This document shows positions 26,997 to 34,363 of a DNA stretch of 64,000 bases, in pieces (the stretch's first letter is position 1; every line of letters starts with the position of its first letter). The stretch is from Verrucomicrobiota bacterium (GTDB taxonomy: Bacteria; Verrucomicrobiota; Verrucomicrobiia; Opitutales; Opitutaceae). The position numbers were made by a program, and so were the translations under genes. Location: assembly GCA_016721945.1 (NCBI GenBank), contig JADKHC010000003.1, positions 1-64,000 of the forward strand, read 5' to 3'. Below the pieces are notes generated by a model. That model searched no databases and was not told the origin of the DNA. It saw nothing but the letters and a program-made list of their open reading frames with translations.

Positions 26997-27079
26997 ATTG
27001 TAGGCGGGGTGCCCTCACCCCGCATGATCGTTGCCGCTCGTGTGACCTAATCGCGGGGTGAGGGCACCCCGCCTACAAT
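26997..27079. repeat. REPIN-like pair of inverted GTAG hairpins
   Basis: A perfect 27-base inverted repeat (26997-27023 with 27053-27079) around a 29-base spacer. Each arm is itself a hairpin: GTAG at 27000-27003, then GCGGGGTG-CCCT-CACCCCGC. A hairpin with a GTAG foot, doubled in inverted orientation, is the layout of REP doublets (REPINs) moved by RAYT transposases. No RAYT gene is in the window. Confidence 0.8.
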
Positions 27080-27096
27080 TCGATCATCTGATGATG

Positions 27097-27132
27097 TCGC
27101 CAAACTTTTTGAACCTTTTATTTATTTGGCGA
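27097..27132. other. Hairpin upstream of the ExbB-like gene
   Basis: TCGCCAAA (27097-27104) and TTTGGCGA (27125-27132) form an 8-base perfect stem around a T-rich loop. It lies between leuD and the ExbB-like gene, 30 bases before its ATG. It could end the leuCD transcript or regulate the next gene; the large loop and missing T-run make a classic terminator unlikely. Confidence 0.4.
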
Positions 27133-27162
27133 GTCAGAGAAGGATTCCTATTTCATTAACAC

Positions 27163-27789
27163 ATGATTTTTGCCGTCGTTGATTTCTTTACTATCGTCAA
27201 AGCAGCTGGCGGCTTGTCCGTCGTACTGGGAATTCTCTCGTTCGTTGAGATATTCATTATCTGCGAACGCGCGGTAGCGCTGCGAAAAAAAGCGATTATC
27301 CCGCAAGATTTGGTTGATGCTGCGCTGCAAGGAAAGTTTCAGCAGGACATGACGTTTGACGACAAGACCTCGGCACTAGGCCGGATCATCAATTTCGTCG
27401 AACAACATCCGGGTGACGTTGATGGGGCCAAAGCTTACGCCCGGCTCGAAGTCATTAAAATGGAGCGTGGCGTCAGCTACCTCGACGTCATTTATACAGG
27501 TGCTCCGCTGCTTGGCCTGATCGGAACGGTGTTTGGTCTGTTGAGCGCCTTCAACGTCATCGACCCCGAGACACGCATGCCTGACCCAGTTCAGTTTACC
27601 CATAGTGTTGGTTTAGCACTTTCGGCGACACTCATCGGACTTGTGGTGGCCTTGGTCGCGTTAGGCGGTAATGGATACCTCCAACGCAAAATCGATCATC
27701 ATGCGGCGCGGCTTGACGTGTTGCTTGAGCGCATTCTGGCGCAAAAGAACAGTCCTGCATCCGCAACCGAAAAAGAGCTCGTCCAATGA
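27163..27789 (+). CDS. MotA/TolQ/ExbB proton channel family protein
   Basis: A 208-residue inner-membrane protein of the ExbB/TolQ family, which with ExbD/TolR uses the proton gradient to energise TonB or Tol. Three membrane segments are visible: FFTIVKAAGGLSVVLGILSF (N-terminal), GAPLLGLIGTVFGLLSAF (about 108-126), and a third from LALSATLIGLVVALVALG. The typical cytoplasmic loop lies between the first two. The stop overlaps the start of the ExbD-like gene by four bases (ATGA), so the two are translationally coupled. It probably supplies TonB-dependent receptors such as the one at 45036-48620; TolQ function is possible. Confidence 0.88.
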   Translation: MIFAVVDFFTIVKAAGGLSVVLGILSFVEIFIICERAVALRKKAIIPQDLVDAALQGKFQQDMTFDDKTSALGRIINFVEQHPGDVDGAKAYARLEVIKMERGVSYLDVIYTGAPLLGLIGTVFGLLSAFNVIDPETRMPDPVQFTHSVGLALSATLIGLVVALVALGGNGYLQRKIDHHAARLDVLLERILAQKNSPASATEKELVQ

Positions 27790-28196
27790 GCAGCGTAAGC
27801 GGACTACGATCCAGACGGCGTCACCGTCCTGAGCTGCCGCTCGTGCCGCTGATCGACGTGCTCGTGATGTTGGTGCTGTTCGCCTTCGTCTCGATGCGTT
27901 TTTCGACGAACACGACGTTGAACATCACTCTGCCCAAAGCGGACACGGCGGGCAAAAACGAATTCAAAGGAACGGTCGTCATCGAGATCAGCAAGGACAG
28001 CAAATTCAGCTTCAACGGCAAAGAAGCCACGGAGGCTCAGCTCGTGGAGCTGTTGCACAACGTAAAAAAAATCGACAAGGAAATCCCCGTGCTCGTGAGT
28101 GCGGACGAAAAGGCGACGTGGGATAAGATCACCTTTGCGATGGATACGTGCCGCAAAGCCGGGCTGACGAAGTTCAGTATGCAGACGCGGGAGTGA
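27786..28196 (+). CDS. ExbD/TolR biopolymer transport protein
   Basis: A 136-residue ExbD/TolR family protein: short cytoplasmic start, one membrane segment ELPLVPLIDVLVMLVLFAFV containing the conserved membrane Asp (PLIDVLVML), and a periplasmic domain with FKGTVVIEISKDSKF and VLVSADEKATW. It partners the overlapping ExbB-like gene to form the proton-driven motor. No tonB gene is adjacent, so the third component is elsewhere. Coupled by an ATGA overlap with the preceding gene. Confidence 0.88.
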   Translation: MSSVSGLRSRRRHRPELPLVPLIDVLVMLVLFAFVSMRFSTNTTLNITLPKADTAGKNEFKGTVVIEISKDSKFSFNGKEATEAQLVELLHNVKKIDKEIPVLVSADEKATWDKITFAMDTCRKAGLTKFSMQTRE

Positions 28197-28216
28197 CGCG
28201 GATTTTAGTATCTGGA

Positions 28217-28244
28217 TGTAGGAGCCTGCTTGCAGTCGCCTACA
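28217..28244. repeat. Single REP-like GTAG hairpin
   Basis: TGTAGGAGCCTGC...GCAGTCGCCTACA: an imperfect 12-base palindrome with GTAG at 28218-28221. It resembles Pseudomonas-type REP sequences. It lies between the ExbD-like gene and the SDR gene. Confidence 0.6.
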
Positions 28245-28300
28245 AAAGCATCTCAGAACCATTCTTGAGTTGTGTGCGGCGAGCCATGTATTTGGTTCAC

Positions 28301-28981
28301 ATGAAAATCGTCATCACCGGAATCACACGCGGGCTTGGTCGAGCGCTGACCGAATACTTCATCGCCGAAGGGCATACGGTGATTGGTTGTGGACGGAGCG
28401 GGGAGGGCATTATGGACCTGCGCTTTTCTCATCCGGCGCCGCAGGATTTTTCCGTGCTCGATGTAGCTGAAACCACAAGAGTCGAGATGTGGGCGGAGAA
28501 GATGTTGGCGATTCACGGCACGCCGGATTTGTTGATCAATAATGCAAGCTTGATGAACAATCCTGCGCCATTGTGGGAAGTGCCAGCGGACAAATTTTCA
28601 AAATTGATCGACGTGAATATTAAGGGCGTGGCGAACGTCATTCGCGCATTCGTGCCGACGATGGTGAAGGCGAAGAAAGGTGTGATCGTTAATTTCAGCT
28701 CGGGTTGGGGCCGTTCGGTTGCGCCGAAGGTCGCACCGTATTGCGCGTCGAAATGGGCGATCGAAGGCCTAACCAAGGCCTTGGCGGAAGAATTACCGGA
28801 AGGTATGGCGGCGGTGGCGTTGAATCCCGGCATCATAAATACCGACATGCTTCAGCAATGCTGGGCGGGGGAGGCTGATAGTTTTCCCAAAGCAGATATC
28901 TGGGCAAAAAAAGCCGGGCCTTTTATCCTGGCGCTCAATGCAAAAGACAACGGTTGCTCGGTCAGTGTGGGAGAAATCTGA
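28301..28981 (+). CDS. Short-chain dehydrogenase/reductase (SDR)
   Basis: A 226-residue classical SDR. The start at 28301 (MKIVITGITRGLGRAL) places the Rossmann cofactor motif TGITRGLG at residues 7-14; the longer open frame would run back into the exbD-like gene. NADP/NAD binding continues with GCGRSGEG, LLINNASLMN (the NNAG-type motif). The catalytic Ser is in NFSSGWG (about 128), and the Tyr and Lys in YCASKW (about 147 and 151). The C-terminus ends in a Ser/Val-rich strand. Substrate is not determinable. No obvious operon partner: it follows exbD by 104 bases, including a REP-like hairpin. Confidence 0.85.
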   Translation: MKIVITGITRGLGRALTEYFIAEGHTVIGCGRSGEGIMDLRFSHPAPQDFSVLDVAETTRVEMWAEKMLAIHGTPDLLINNASLMNNPAPLWEVPADKFSKLIDVNIKGVANVIRAFVPTMVKAKKGVIVNFSSGWGRSVAPKVAPYCASKWAIEGLTKALAEELPEGMAAVALNPGIINTDMLQQCWAGEADSFPKADIWAKKAGPFILALNAKDNGCSVSVGEI

Positions 28982-29165
28982 GATTGATTCTGAGAATCGA
29001 AAAATCGCCGGAACATTAGCTTTTCGGGCTGTATTAGGCTGCGTATTGCGATCAAGGCAATGAACTTATGGATTGCCTGACGTAAGGCTTCGCTTTTGCT
29101 CTGGGTGATCAGATGGGAGGGAATCGTTTTCGCAAAATTACAGGCACCTGCCTGCAAACCGATAT

Positions 29166-30542
29166 ATGACTATTATGTCACCACGTTGTAACCTAATCAT
29201 AGCCTTGTTCTGCGCAGCCACCGCTGCTTATGCCCAGGATAAAAAAGCCGAACCGGCGCCTACACTCACGTATGGCGCGGATGTGCGGCTGCGCTACGAA
29301 GCCTATGATAGTGTGCAGACGCTGAAGTCGGATGTGCCTTTCCATGTCCGCGACTATTTTCGCCTGCGCTTGCGGGCTTGGGTGGGTTATAACGCAATGC
29401 CGAACCTTTCGCTATATGGACGTATTGCCGCCGAACCGCGCCATTGGCTGAATAACTCCACTGCTACGTCTGACGGCCGGGAGTCCAAGTACGGCCTCAT
29501 CGACAGTTTATATGCCAAGTGGAGCACCTCGCTATCAGACACTACGCCGGTGACGGTTGTTCTCGGCCGCCAGGACATCCAACTTGGCGATCAATGGTTG
29601 GTGGGCGATGGCACGCCGGTGGATGGTTCTTGGACGGCGTTTTTTGACGGATTGCGCGCCACGTTTGATGTCAAAAACATCAAAACGAAATTTGATGTGA
29701 TGGCGTTCAAGGAGCAGTCCCATCCGAGGGATCACGCTCGGCTCGTAGGACGTCAGGCAAATTATGTTCTAACCGAGCAAGACGAAGTCGGAGCGATTTT
29801 ATATGCGACGAACAAGTCGGTTAAGGCCGTTCAGCTTGATGGATATTTCATCTATAAAGAAGATAAACGCGTGACCAGTGCTGGTAACACAGGTGAGGCC
29901 TATACGCTGGGTACTCGCATCGTAGGTTCACCCGCTGCAAAATGGCAGTACACCGCTGAGGCCGCCTACCAATGGGGCAGTCGCGATCTACAGGTGCGCT
30001 ATCCGATTAGTTTCATCCGTACACGCGACATTTCCGCTTACGGTTTCAACGCCAAACTCACCTACAGCCTCAAGGATAAGCTTAGCAACCAGTTCACGCT
30101 CCTGACCGAATATCTGTCCGGTGACGATCCAGGCAGTACCGACAAGGATGAAATGTTCGACATTCTGTGGGGGCGCTATCCACGCCTGGGCGAGACTTGG
30201 GCTGTTGCGTATTCGTTGGAATCTTCCGGCCGGAATGCGCAGTACCAAAATCTCTTCCGGGTTGGTGCGACTTGGACTATTTCGCCGACCAAAAACACAT
30301 CGGTCGCCACAACCTATTGCGCTCTGTTCGCACCCGAGGAGGCACCGACTCGTGCGACCAATGCTGCTCGCTTCAGTCGCGATGGCCACTTCCGCGGCCA
30401 TATGCTGCAGACTGTGCTTAAGCAGAAAATCACCAAACATATCAGCGGTCTATTTTTCGCCGAGGCGATTTTCTTGGGCGACTACTATGCCGAGAGTGAC
30501 ATTATCATTTTCTTGTGCGCCGAACTGACGTACACCTTCTGA
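29166..30542 (+). CDS. Outer-membrane beta-barrel, alginate-export/porin type
   Basis: A 458-residue exported protein. ATG at 29166 or 29175; both give a signal peptide ending AAYAQ. The body consists of alternating amphipathic strands typical of a beta-barrel of the alginate export/DUF1302 group: LTYGADVRLRYEAYDSV, FRLRLRAWVGYN, VVLGRQDIQLGDQWLVGDG, WQYTAEAAYQWG and a final aromatic strand ELTYTF ending in Phe, as outer-membrane barrels do. The GRQDIQLGDQ segment is characteristic of these channels. Substrate unknown; a neutral or acidic sugar channel is possible. Stands alone, 52 bases before the SGNH gene. Confidence 0.72.
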   Translation: MTIMSPRCNLIIALFCAATAAYAQDKKAEPAPTLTYGADVRLRYEAYDSVQTLKSDVPFHVRDYFRLRLRAWVGYNAMPNLSLYGRIAAEPRHWLNNSTATSDGRESKYGLIDSLYAKWSTSLSDTTPVTVVLGRQDIQLGDQWLVGDGTPVDGSWTAFFDGLRATFDVKNIKTKFDVMAFKEQSHPRDHARLVGRQANYVLTEQDEVGAILYATNKSVKAVQLDGYFIYKEDKRVTSAGNTGEAYTLGTRIVGSPAAKWQYTAEAAYQWGSRDLQVRYPISFIRTRDISAYGFNAKLTYSLKDKLSNQFTLLTEYLSGDDPGSTDKDEMFDILWGRYPRLGETWAVAYSLESSGRNAQYQNLFRVGATWTISPTKNTSVATTYCALFAPEEAPTRATNAARFSRDGHFRGHMLQTVLKQKITKHISGLFFAEAIFLGDYYAESDIIIFLCAELTYTF

Positions 30543-30594
30543 TCATTGGCTGTTTTTGATTGGGCATGATTTGGGAATCGGTACAGTCCGTCCC

Positions 30595-31710
30595 ATGCGT
30601 TGCCCATTGATAAAACTTCTTTGCACCGTCCTTTTGTCGGTAGCTGCAGGTTGCTCCTCCTCCAGTAATTCATCGGTTGGCCGCCCGGCCTCCGCCACTA
30701 GGAACGTTTTTGTTCCGGCAAACGATCCCGCTTTCCGTTTTGAAGGACGCGTTGATTCGCGTGAGCCGGCGAACACCGTGCTGATCTGGCAGGGGACCCG
30801 TGTCGCGGTCGATTTCGAGGGGAATATTCTGGCGCTTTGTTTTGGTGTCGGCAAAGGCGTTTGCTTCTTTGATCTCGACGTGGATGGCGAGCGCAGTGTC
30901 GTCGAGATAAAGGAGAGCGCGCAGCCCATCCGGTTCAAATATCTCAAACCGCTCACGACGGGACGGCATCGCTTGACGCTGTTCAAGCGTAGCGAAGCCG
31001 ATGCGGGGCATGTGGCATTTCAAGGGGTCGAACTGGCCGCCGGAGCCAAAGTTTACGCTTCGCAGCCAGCCCTGAACAAACTGTTGTTACAATTCTTCGG
31101 TGACTCAATCACAGCGGGCGCGTGCAACGAAGATGGACCGGAAGATCAATGGGAAACGCGTTCCACCCATAACAACGCGCTCAGTTATGCCGCACTCACG
31201 GCGAAGGCCTTGCAAGCGGGTTATCGCAATAATGCAGTCAGTGGTATGGGCATAGTCGTTGGTTATGTGCCGAAGACGGCCGGAGAAATTTGGGATCGTA
31301 TTTATCCCGAACCAAGCTCGCCGAAGGCCGATGGAAGGGATTGGTCCCCTGATGTCGTTTTTGTGAATTTCGGGGAAAACGATGATTCCTTTTCCCGGAA
31401 TCAAAACATGGAATTCCCGGCCGGTTTCACCGCTGGCTATGTTTCGCTTGTGAAAGAGATGCGGCGGGCGTTTCCGCAAGCCGAAATCGTATTGTTGCGT
31501 GGCGGTATGTTCGGTGGCGCCAAGAGCGAAGTCTTGCGCGCGGCATGGGAAGCCGCTGCACGACAGCTGGAGTCGGAGGACAAACAGATTCACCATTATA
31601 TTTTCCAACACTGGTCGCAGACGCATCCCCGCGTGAGCGATCACCAGGCGATGGCCGACGAGTTGGTGGCTTGGCTGAAGACGCAGACGTTTACGCAGCG
31701 ATTTCTTTGA
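30595..31710 (+). CDS. SGNH/GDSL esterase lipoprotein, CE2-like
   Basis: About 371 residues; ATG 30595 gives a lipobox (LLSVAAGCS), so surface- or periplasm-anchored. An N-terminal jelly-roll of about 130 residues (FRFEGRVDSREPANTVLIW, VCFFDLDVDGERSVVEI) precedes the SGNH hydrolase with nucleophile Ser in FFGDSITAGACNEDG (about 168). The block III-like FVNFGENDDSF has Glu-Asn-Asp rather than the common Gly-Thr-Asn-Asp, and a late HPRVSDHQAMADEL supplies the catalytic Asp/His. Two-domain jelly roll plus SGNH is the CE2 acetyl-esterase plan. Role in deacetylating hemicellulose is inferred from the family and the sugar-degrading setting. Confidence 0.75.
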   Translation: MRCPLIKLLCTVLLSVAAGCSSSSNSSVGRPASATRNVFVPANDPAFRFEGRVDSREPANTVLIWQGTRVAVDFEGNILALCFGVGKGVCFFDLDVDGERSVVEIKESAQPIRFKYLKPLTTGRHRLTLFKRSEADAGHVAFQGVELAAGAKVYASQPALNKLLLQFFGDSITAGACNEDGPEDQWETRSTHNNALSYAALTAKALQAGYRNNAVSGMGIVVGYVPKTAGEIWDRIYPEPSSPKADGRDWSPDVVFVNFGENDDSFSRNQNMEFPAGFTAGYVSLVKEMRRAFPQAEIVLLRGGMFGGAKSEVLRAAWEAAARQLESEDKQIHHYIFQHWSQTHPRVSDHQAMADELVAWLKTQTFTQRFL

Positions 31711-31781
31711 TTCTCTCTGGATCGAATGCTCCAGAGCAGTTCGCTCTGGTTGGATGTATGAGGGTTCCGTTGCGGTGGTCT

Positions 31782-31886
31782 GGGGAGCGTACGCGTCCCG
31801 CGTGCTACACCCGGCGGCCCGCCGGGTGTGGTTCGGAAGGCTCGGGCGAGACGCCCGAACCAACACGCGAGACGCGTGCGCTCCCC
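31782..31886. repeat. Long GC-rich inverted repeat with inner hairpins
   Basis: Outer arms 31782-31804 (GGGGAGCGTACGCGTCCCG...) and 31864-31886 pair at 21 of 23 positions. Inside are two more hairpins: ACACCCGGCGG-CCC-GCCGGGTGT (about 31807-31829) and TCGGGCG-AGA-CGCCCGA (about 31842-31858). A compound fold-back element. Confidence 0.7.
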
Positions 31887-31953
31887 GGATCTTTGGTTCT
31901 GGCATCAGTTTCTGCAAATGCCGCACCTGTTTTTTCGGAGATCTGTTTCCGGG

Positions 31954-32002
31954 GTAGGGCGCTTGCTCCGCAAGCGCCGAGGGCAATGCGGAGCATTGTC
32001 CC
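31954..32002. repeat. REP-like GTAG hairpin plus second palindrome
   Basis: GTAG at 31954-31957 is followed directly by the perfect hairpin GGCGCTTGC-TCC-GCAAGCGCC (31958-31978). Then GGGCAATGC-GGA-GCATTGTCCC (31981-32002) forms a second palindrome. The foot-plus-hairpin form is that of REP elements. Confidence 0.65.
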
Positions 32003-32021
32003 TGCCGATAGGTTTAGCCGC

Positions 32022-33050
32022 TTACTTGGCGGCGAGCAATTCGTTGACCTTGCGCATGACGGCGAAGCTGTCGGCGACATACAAAACGTCGGCTTTGCCT
32101 TGAGCCCAGCTGCAGGCGGCGTTGAGGTTGATCGCGCGGCGTTCATTGACGAAGCGCCAGCCGACGGTGTGCGGCTCTTCGCCGTGACAGCAGGTTGCGA
32201 GGCCTTTCGGATGACGCGGTGTCGCACCAGTCTGACCGATCTGGTTGAGGTGCGTCATAAACTTGAGCACCGCCTGGCCTTCGCCACTGAGATCGACGAG
32301 CGACTTGGTGCTGCCGAGCGACGCTTTGGCTTTGACGAGGAAACCCAAGATAAGTTTTTCCGCTTCATCGGCGTGGGCTTGTCCATCGGCCTGTTTTTTC
32401 GTCCAGCCGGCACCGGCGACGAAGAGGAGATTGGCGTCGGGACGGATCGTCTGGGCGTCGGCGGCGGGCGCTTGGATGCCGGTAACGGTCGTGTGCAAAG
32501 CGGGCAGGGTGATGGCGAGTGGTTCGACCGACGTGGTGCCGGGCTCTCCGGACCAAGCGGCACCGCAACCAGTTTCTAGGAGTACAATCCATGGACGCTG
32601 AGTACGCGTGAGCACGCCTTCCATGCGCTGGCGATAATACCAACGGGTGACGGCCGGTTTGCCCTCCGCAGCGGCGATGCCGGTCGCATGGGTGTCGATA
32701 CGCCCACCGAGACGCTGGGCGGCGCCAGCCATCACGCGATTCCAGCGCGAGCTTGCGGGGCCGAGGATGATCGTGGCGGCAGAGGCTTTGCCTAGTGCTT
32801 CGATGGCGAGGATGTCGCTGGCGTAGCGCGCCTGCGAGAAATCGGCACCGGCAACGCTCAAGAAGCGCGTCGCGCCGCAAGCTGCGATCTGGTTGGCGGC
32901 GGATTGGGTTTGTGCGCCGACGAGACCGACGACGAGCGTCGAGCCTGCGAGCGAAGCGGACAAGGTTTTGGCGGCACCGAGTGTTTCGAGTGCGGCCTTG
33001 CCAAGTGTGCCGTCGGCTTCGGTGTGGGCGAGAAAGAGAATGGTTTCCAT
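32022..33050 (-). CDS. etfA: Electron transfer flavoprotein alpha subunit, divergent FAD domain
   Basis: A 342-residue ETF alpha subunit, carrying electrons from acyl-CoA or other dehydrogenases to the quinone pool with EtfB. The N-terminal domain is typical (METILFLAHTEADG, GLVGAQTQSAANQIAACGA, ILGPASSRWNRVMAGAAQRLGG). The C-terminal FAD domain keeps QIGQTGATPRHPKG (the VGQTG-type motif). It diverges where family members read GISGAIQH and IVAINKDPEAPI: here CCHGEEPHTVGWRF and RAINLNAACSW, with a recognisable ADVLYVADSFAV near the end. FAD binding may be altered. Separated from etfB by 196 bases holding a fold-back repeat. Confidence 0.78.
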   Translation of the reverse strand: METILFLAHTEADGTLGKAALETLGAAKTLSASLAGSTLVVGLVGAQTQSAANQIAACGATRFLSVAGADFSQARYASDILAIEALGKASAATIILGPASSRWNRVMAGAAQRLGGRIDTHATGIAAAEGKPAVTRWYYRQRMEGVLTRTQRPWIVLLETGCGAAWSGEPGTTSVEPLAITLPALHTTVTGIQAPAADAQTIRPDANLLFVAGAGWTKKQADGQAHADEAEKLILGFLVKAKASLGSTKSLVDLSGEGQAVLKFMTHLNQIGQTGATPRHPKGLATCCHGEEPHTVGWRFVNERRAINLNAACSWAQGKADVLYVADSFAVMRKVNELLAAK

Positions 33051-33065
33051 GGGTGGAGAAAAGTT

Positions 33066-33236
33066 GTTTTTACAGGAGGAAACAGAGGGAACGGAGTAGG
33101 GCGAATTTTTTAACAGAAGAGAACGAAGGGAACGAAGCGGGGTGGGGTGTGCGGCTGTCGGGTTTCCAAAACGCAGTTTGGAAGAGGGGGCTTTTCTGGG
33201 CAGACGCTTCGTTTTCTTCGTTAGCTTCTGTAAAAA
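33066..33236. repeat. Fold-back repeat element between etfB and etfA
   Basis: Arms 33110-33139 (TTAACAGAAGAGAACGAAGG...) and 33205-33234 (CGCTTCGTTTTCTTCGTTAG...) pair at 25 of 30 positions. The upstream stretch 33066-33096 (TTTTTACAGGAGGAAACAGAGGG) is a further, degenerate direct copy of the left arm. The inner 65 bases encode nothing recognisable. The element lies within the presumed etfBA transcript. Confidence 0.75.
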
Positions 33237-33246
33237 GGTTTTGGTG

Positions 33247-34059
33247 TTATTCTTTGCCGATCCACTCGACGATTTCGGCGGCGATGGCGTCGGGGGTCAT
33301 GTCTTTGACGATTTTTGTGTCACGGCGTTGTTTCGGCAGATTCACACTGGCGAAAGCGAGACCATCGCCGGGAAGTTTGATCGCTTTGGCTTTCTGGAGC
33401 GCGGGCATGACGGTGCGCATGTTGAGCATGCCGACTTGGGGGTTGTTGGGTGGTTCGGGCAGGTTGCCCGTGGCCCAACCGAGCAGGGCGGGGAGTGCGG
33501 TGCAACTGGAGACCTGATGTTTACCGCCTTCGATGCGTTCGAGGACTTTGAAGGAGCCGTCGGGCTGCACGGTGAGTTGGTCCACGCCTTGGAACTGATC
33601 GGTGATGCCGAGACGTTCGCCGACCATCTGCATCGTGGCGCCGGAACCGCGGGAGGCAGATTCCCAACCGCCAAAAACGAAGAGGCGTGTTTTATCGAGG
33701 CCAGCGATTCCGTTGATCGCTTCGGCGAGAGCGGCGGCCGCTTCGCTGGCTTCGGTGAAGCCACTGGCAGAGCCGTCGATAGCGACGAGTTCAAATGGCA
33801 CCTTTTGCGCGATAGTCATCATGACCTGCTGCAGTTTGGCCTTCGGCCCTATGCTCACGAACCAGACTTTGCTTCCGGGATTCTGTTTGGCGAGATTGGC
33901 GGCCTCGAAGAGCGCATGGCCAGCCCAAGGATCGAGCACGGCGGGGAGCATCATTTCGTTTTTGAGGGCCGGGCCAGTCGGGGTGGTGACGGGCTCAAGC
34001 GTTTGCAGCGGATCGGGCACGAGGCTGCCACAGACAACGATTTGGTAAGCAGTGGGCAT
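33247..34059 (-). CDS. etfB: Electron transfer flavoprotein beta subunit
   Basis: A 270-residue ETF beta subunit. Segments seen: VVCGSLVPDPLQTLEPV at the N-terminus, DPWAGHALFEAANLAKQNPG, a nucleotide-binding-fold VWFVSIGPKAKLQQVMM, and LDKTRLFVFGGWESASRGSGATMQMVGERLG (the AMP-site helix of EtfB; family DxxTGQVGP-type region with GSGAT here). It lacks the usual start of EtfB (MKIVVLVKQVPDT) in close form but has the same fold and order. With etfA it forms the heterodimer; both read - strand. The intervening fold-back repeat separates them by about 200 bases, larger than usual for etfBA pairs. Confidence 0.78.
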   Translation of the reverse strand: MPTAYQIVVCGSLVPDPLQTLEPVTTPTGPALKNEMMLPAVLDPWAGHALFEAANLAKQNPGSKVWFVSIGPKAKLQQVMMTIAQKVPFELVAIDGSASGFTEASEAAAALAEAINGIAGLDKTRLFVFGGWESASRGSGATMQMVGERLGITDQFQGVDQLTVQPDGSFKVLERIEGGKHQVSSCTALPALLGWATGNLPEPPNNPQVGMLNMRTVMPALQKAKAIKLPGDGLAFASVNLPKQRRDTKIVKDMTPDAIAAEIVEWIGKE

Positions 34060-34363
34060 AAAATTCAGATAGGTAAGGGGTAGCGACTTTCTTGAGGGTT
34101 GATTGGCCAGTGCGAAATTGCGTTGAACGCAAAACGCTCGCGAGGGCGATCAACAATATTGCTGGGCAGAACGAGTGTCCGGCAAACCAATTTCGATGTG
34201 CTCAGTTGACTTAATCCGCTGCAAAATGAGCCGTATAGGAAAGTATGATATCATTTTGTCGGCGAAACGATTCCGCCGTAAGCGAATTTGCACAAACGAC
34301 GTAAAATTGGTTTTGAAAGCAGAATTCAACTTATCGCGGGGATGCTTCTTTGGCCGACCAGTG
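34060..34363. other. Divergent region between etfB and a sensor kinase
   Basis: About 300 bases. An open frame continues back from the kinase to 34175, but it lacks a signal-like start, and the coding signal and export sequence begin at 34361/34364. No repeats, boxes or RNA gene recognised. It probably holds both promoters. Confidence 0.4.

Larger units (their letters stand above)
31711..32021. other. Intergenic region filled with palindromic repeats
   Basis: About 310 bases between convergent genes, with no coding signal. It consists mainly of the repeats at 31782-31886 and 31954-32002 (separate entries). Runs of mutually complementary GC-rich hairpins could end transcription from both sides. 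Confidence 0.6.

Noticed and set aside
26997..27079. Rho-independent terminator after leuD
   Set aside because: The structure is a perfect inverted doublet with a GTAG foot and has no T-run; it fits a REPIN better.
28148..28300. N-terminal extension of the SDR gene
   Set aside because: It overlaps the ExbD-like gene and a REP-like hairpin; the Rossmann motif begins right after ATG 28301.
30121..30528. Second small gene inside the porin gene
   Set aside because: The translation is a frame shadow of the beta-barrel with Arg/Pro-rich content and no family match.
34175..34363. N-terminal extension of the propeller kinase
   Set aside because: It precedes the signal-like segment with a charged stretch (KRFRRKRICTNDVK) that no relative would need; kept only as an uncertainty in the start.
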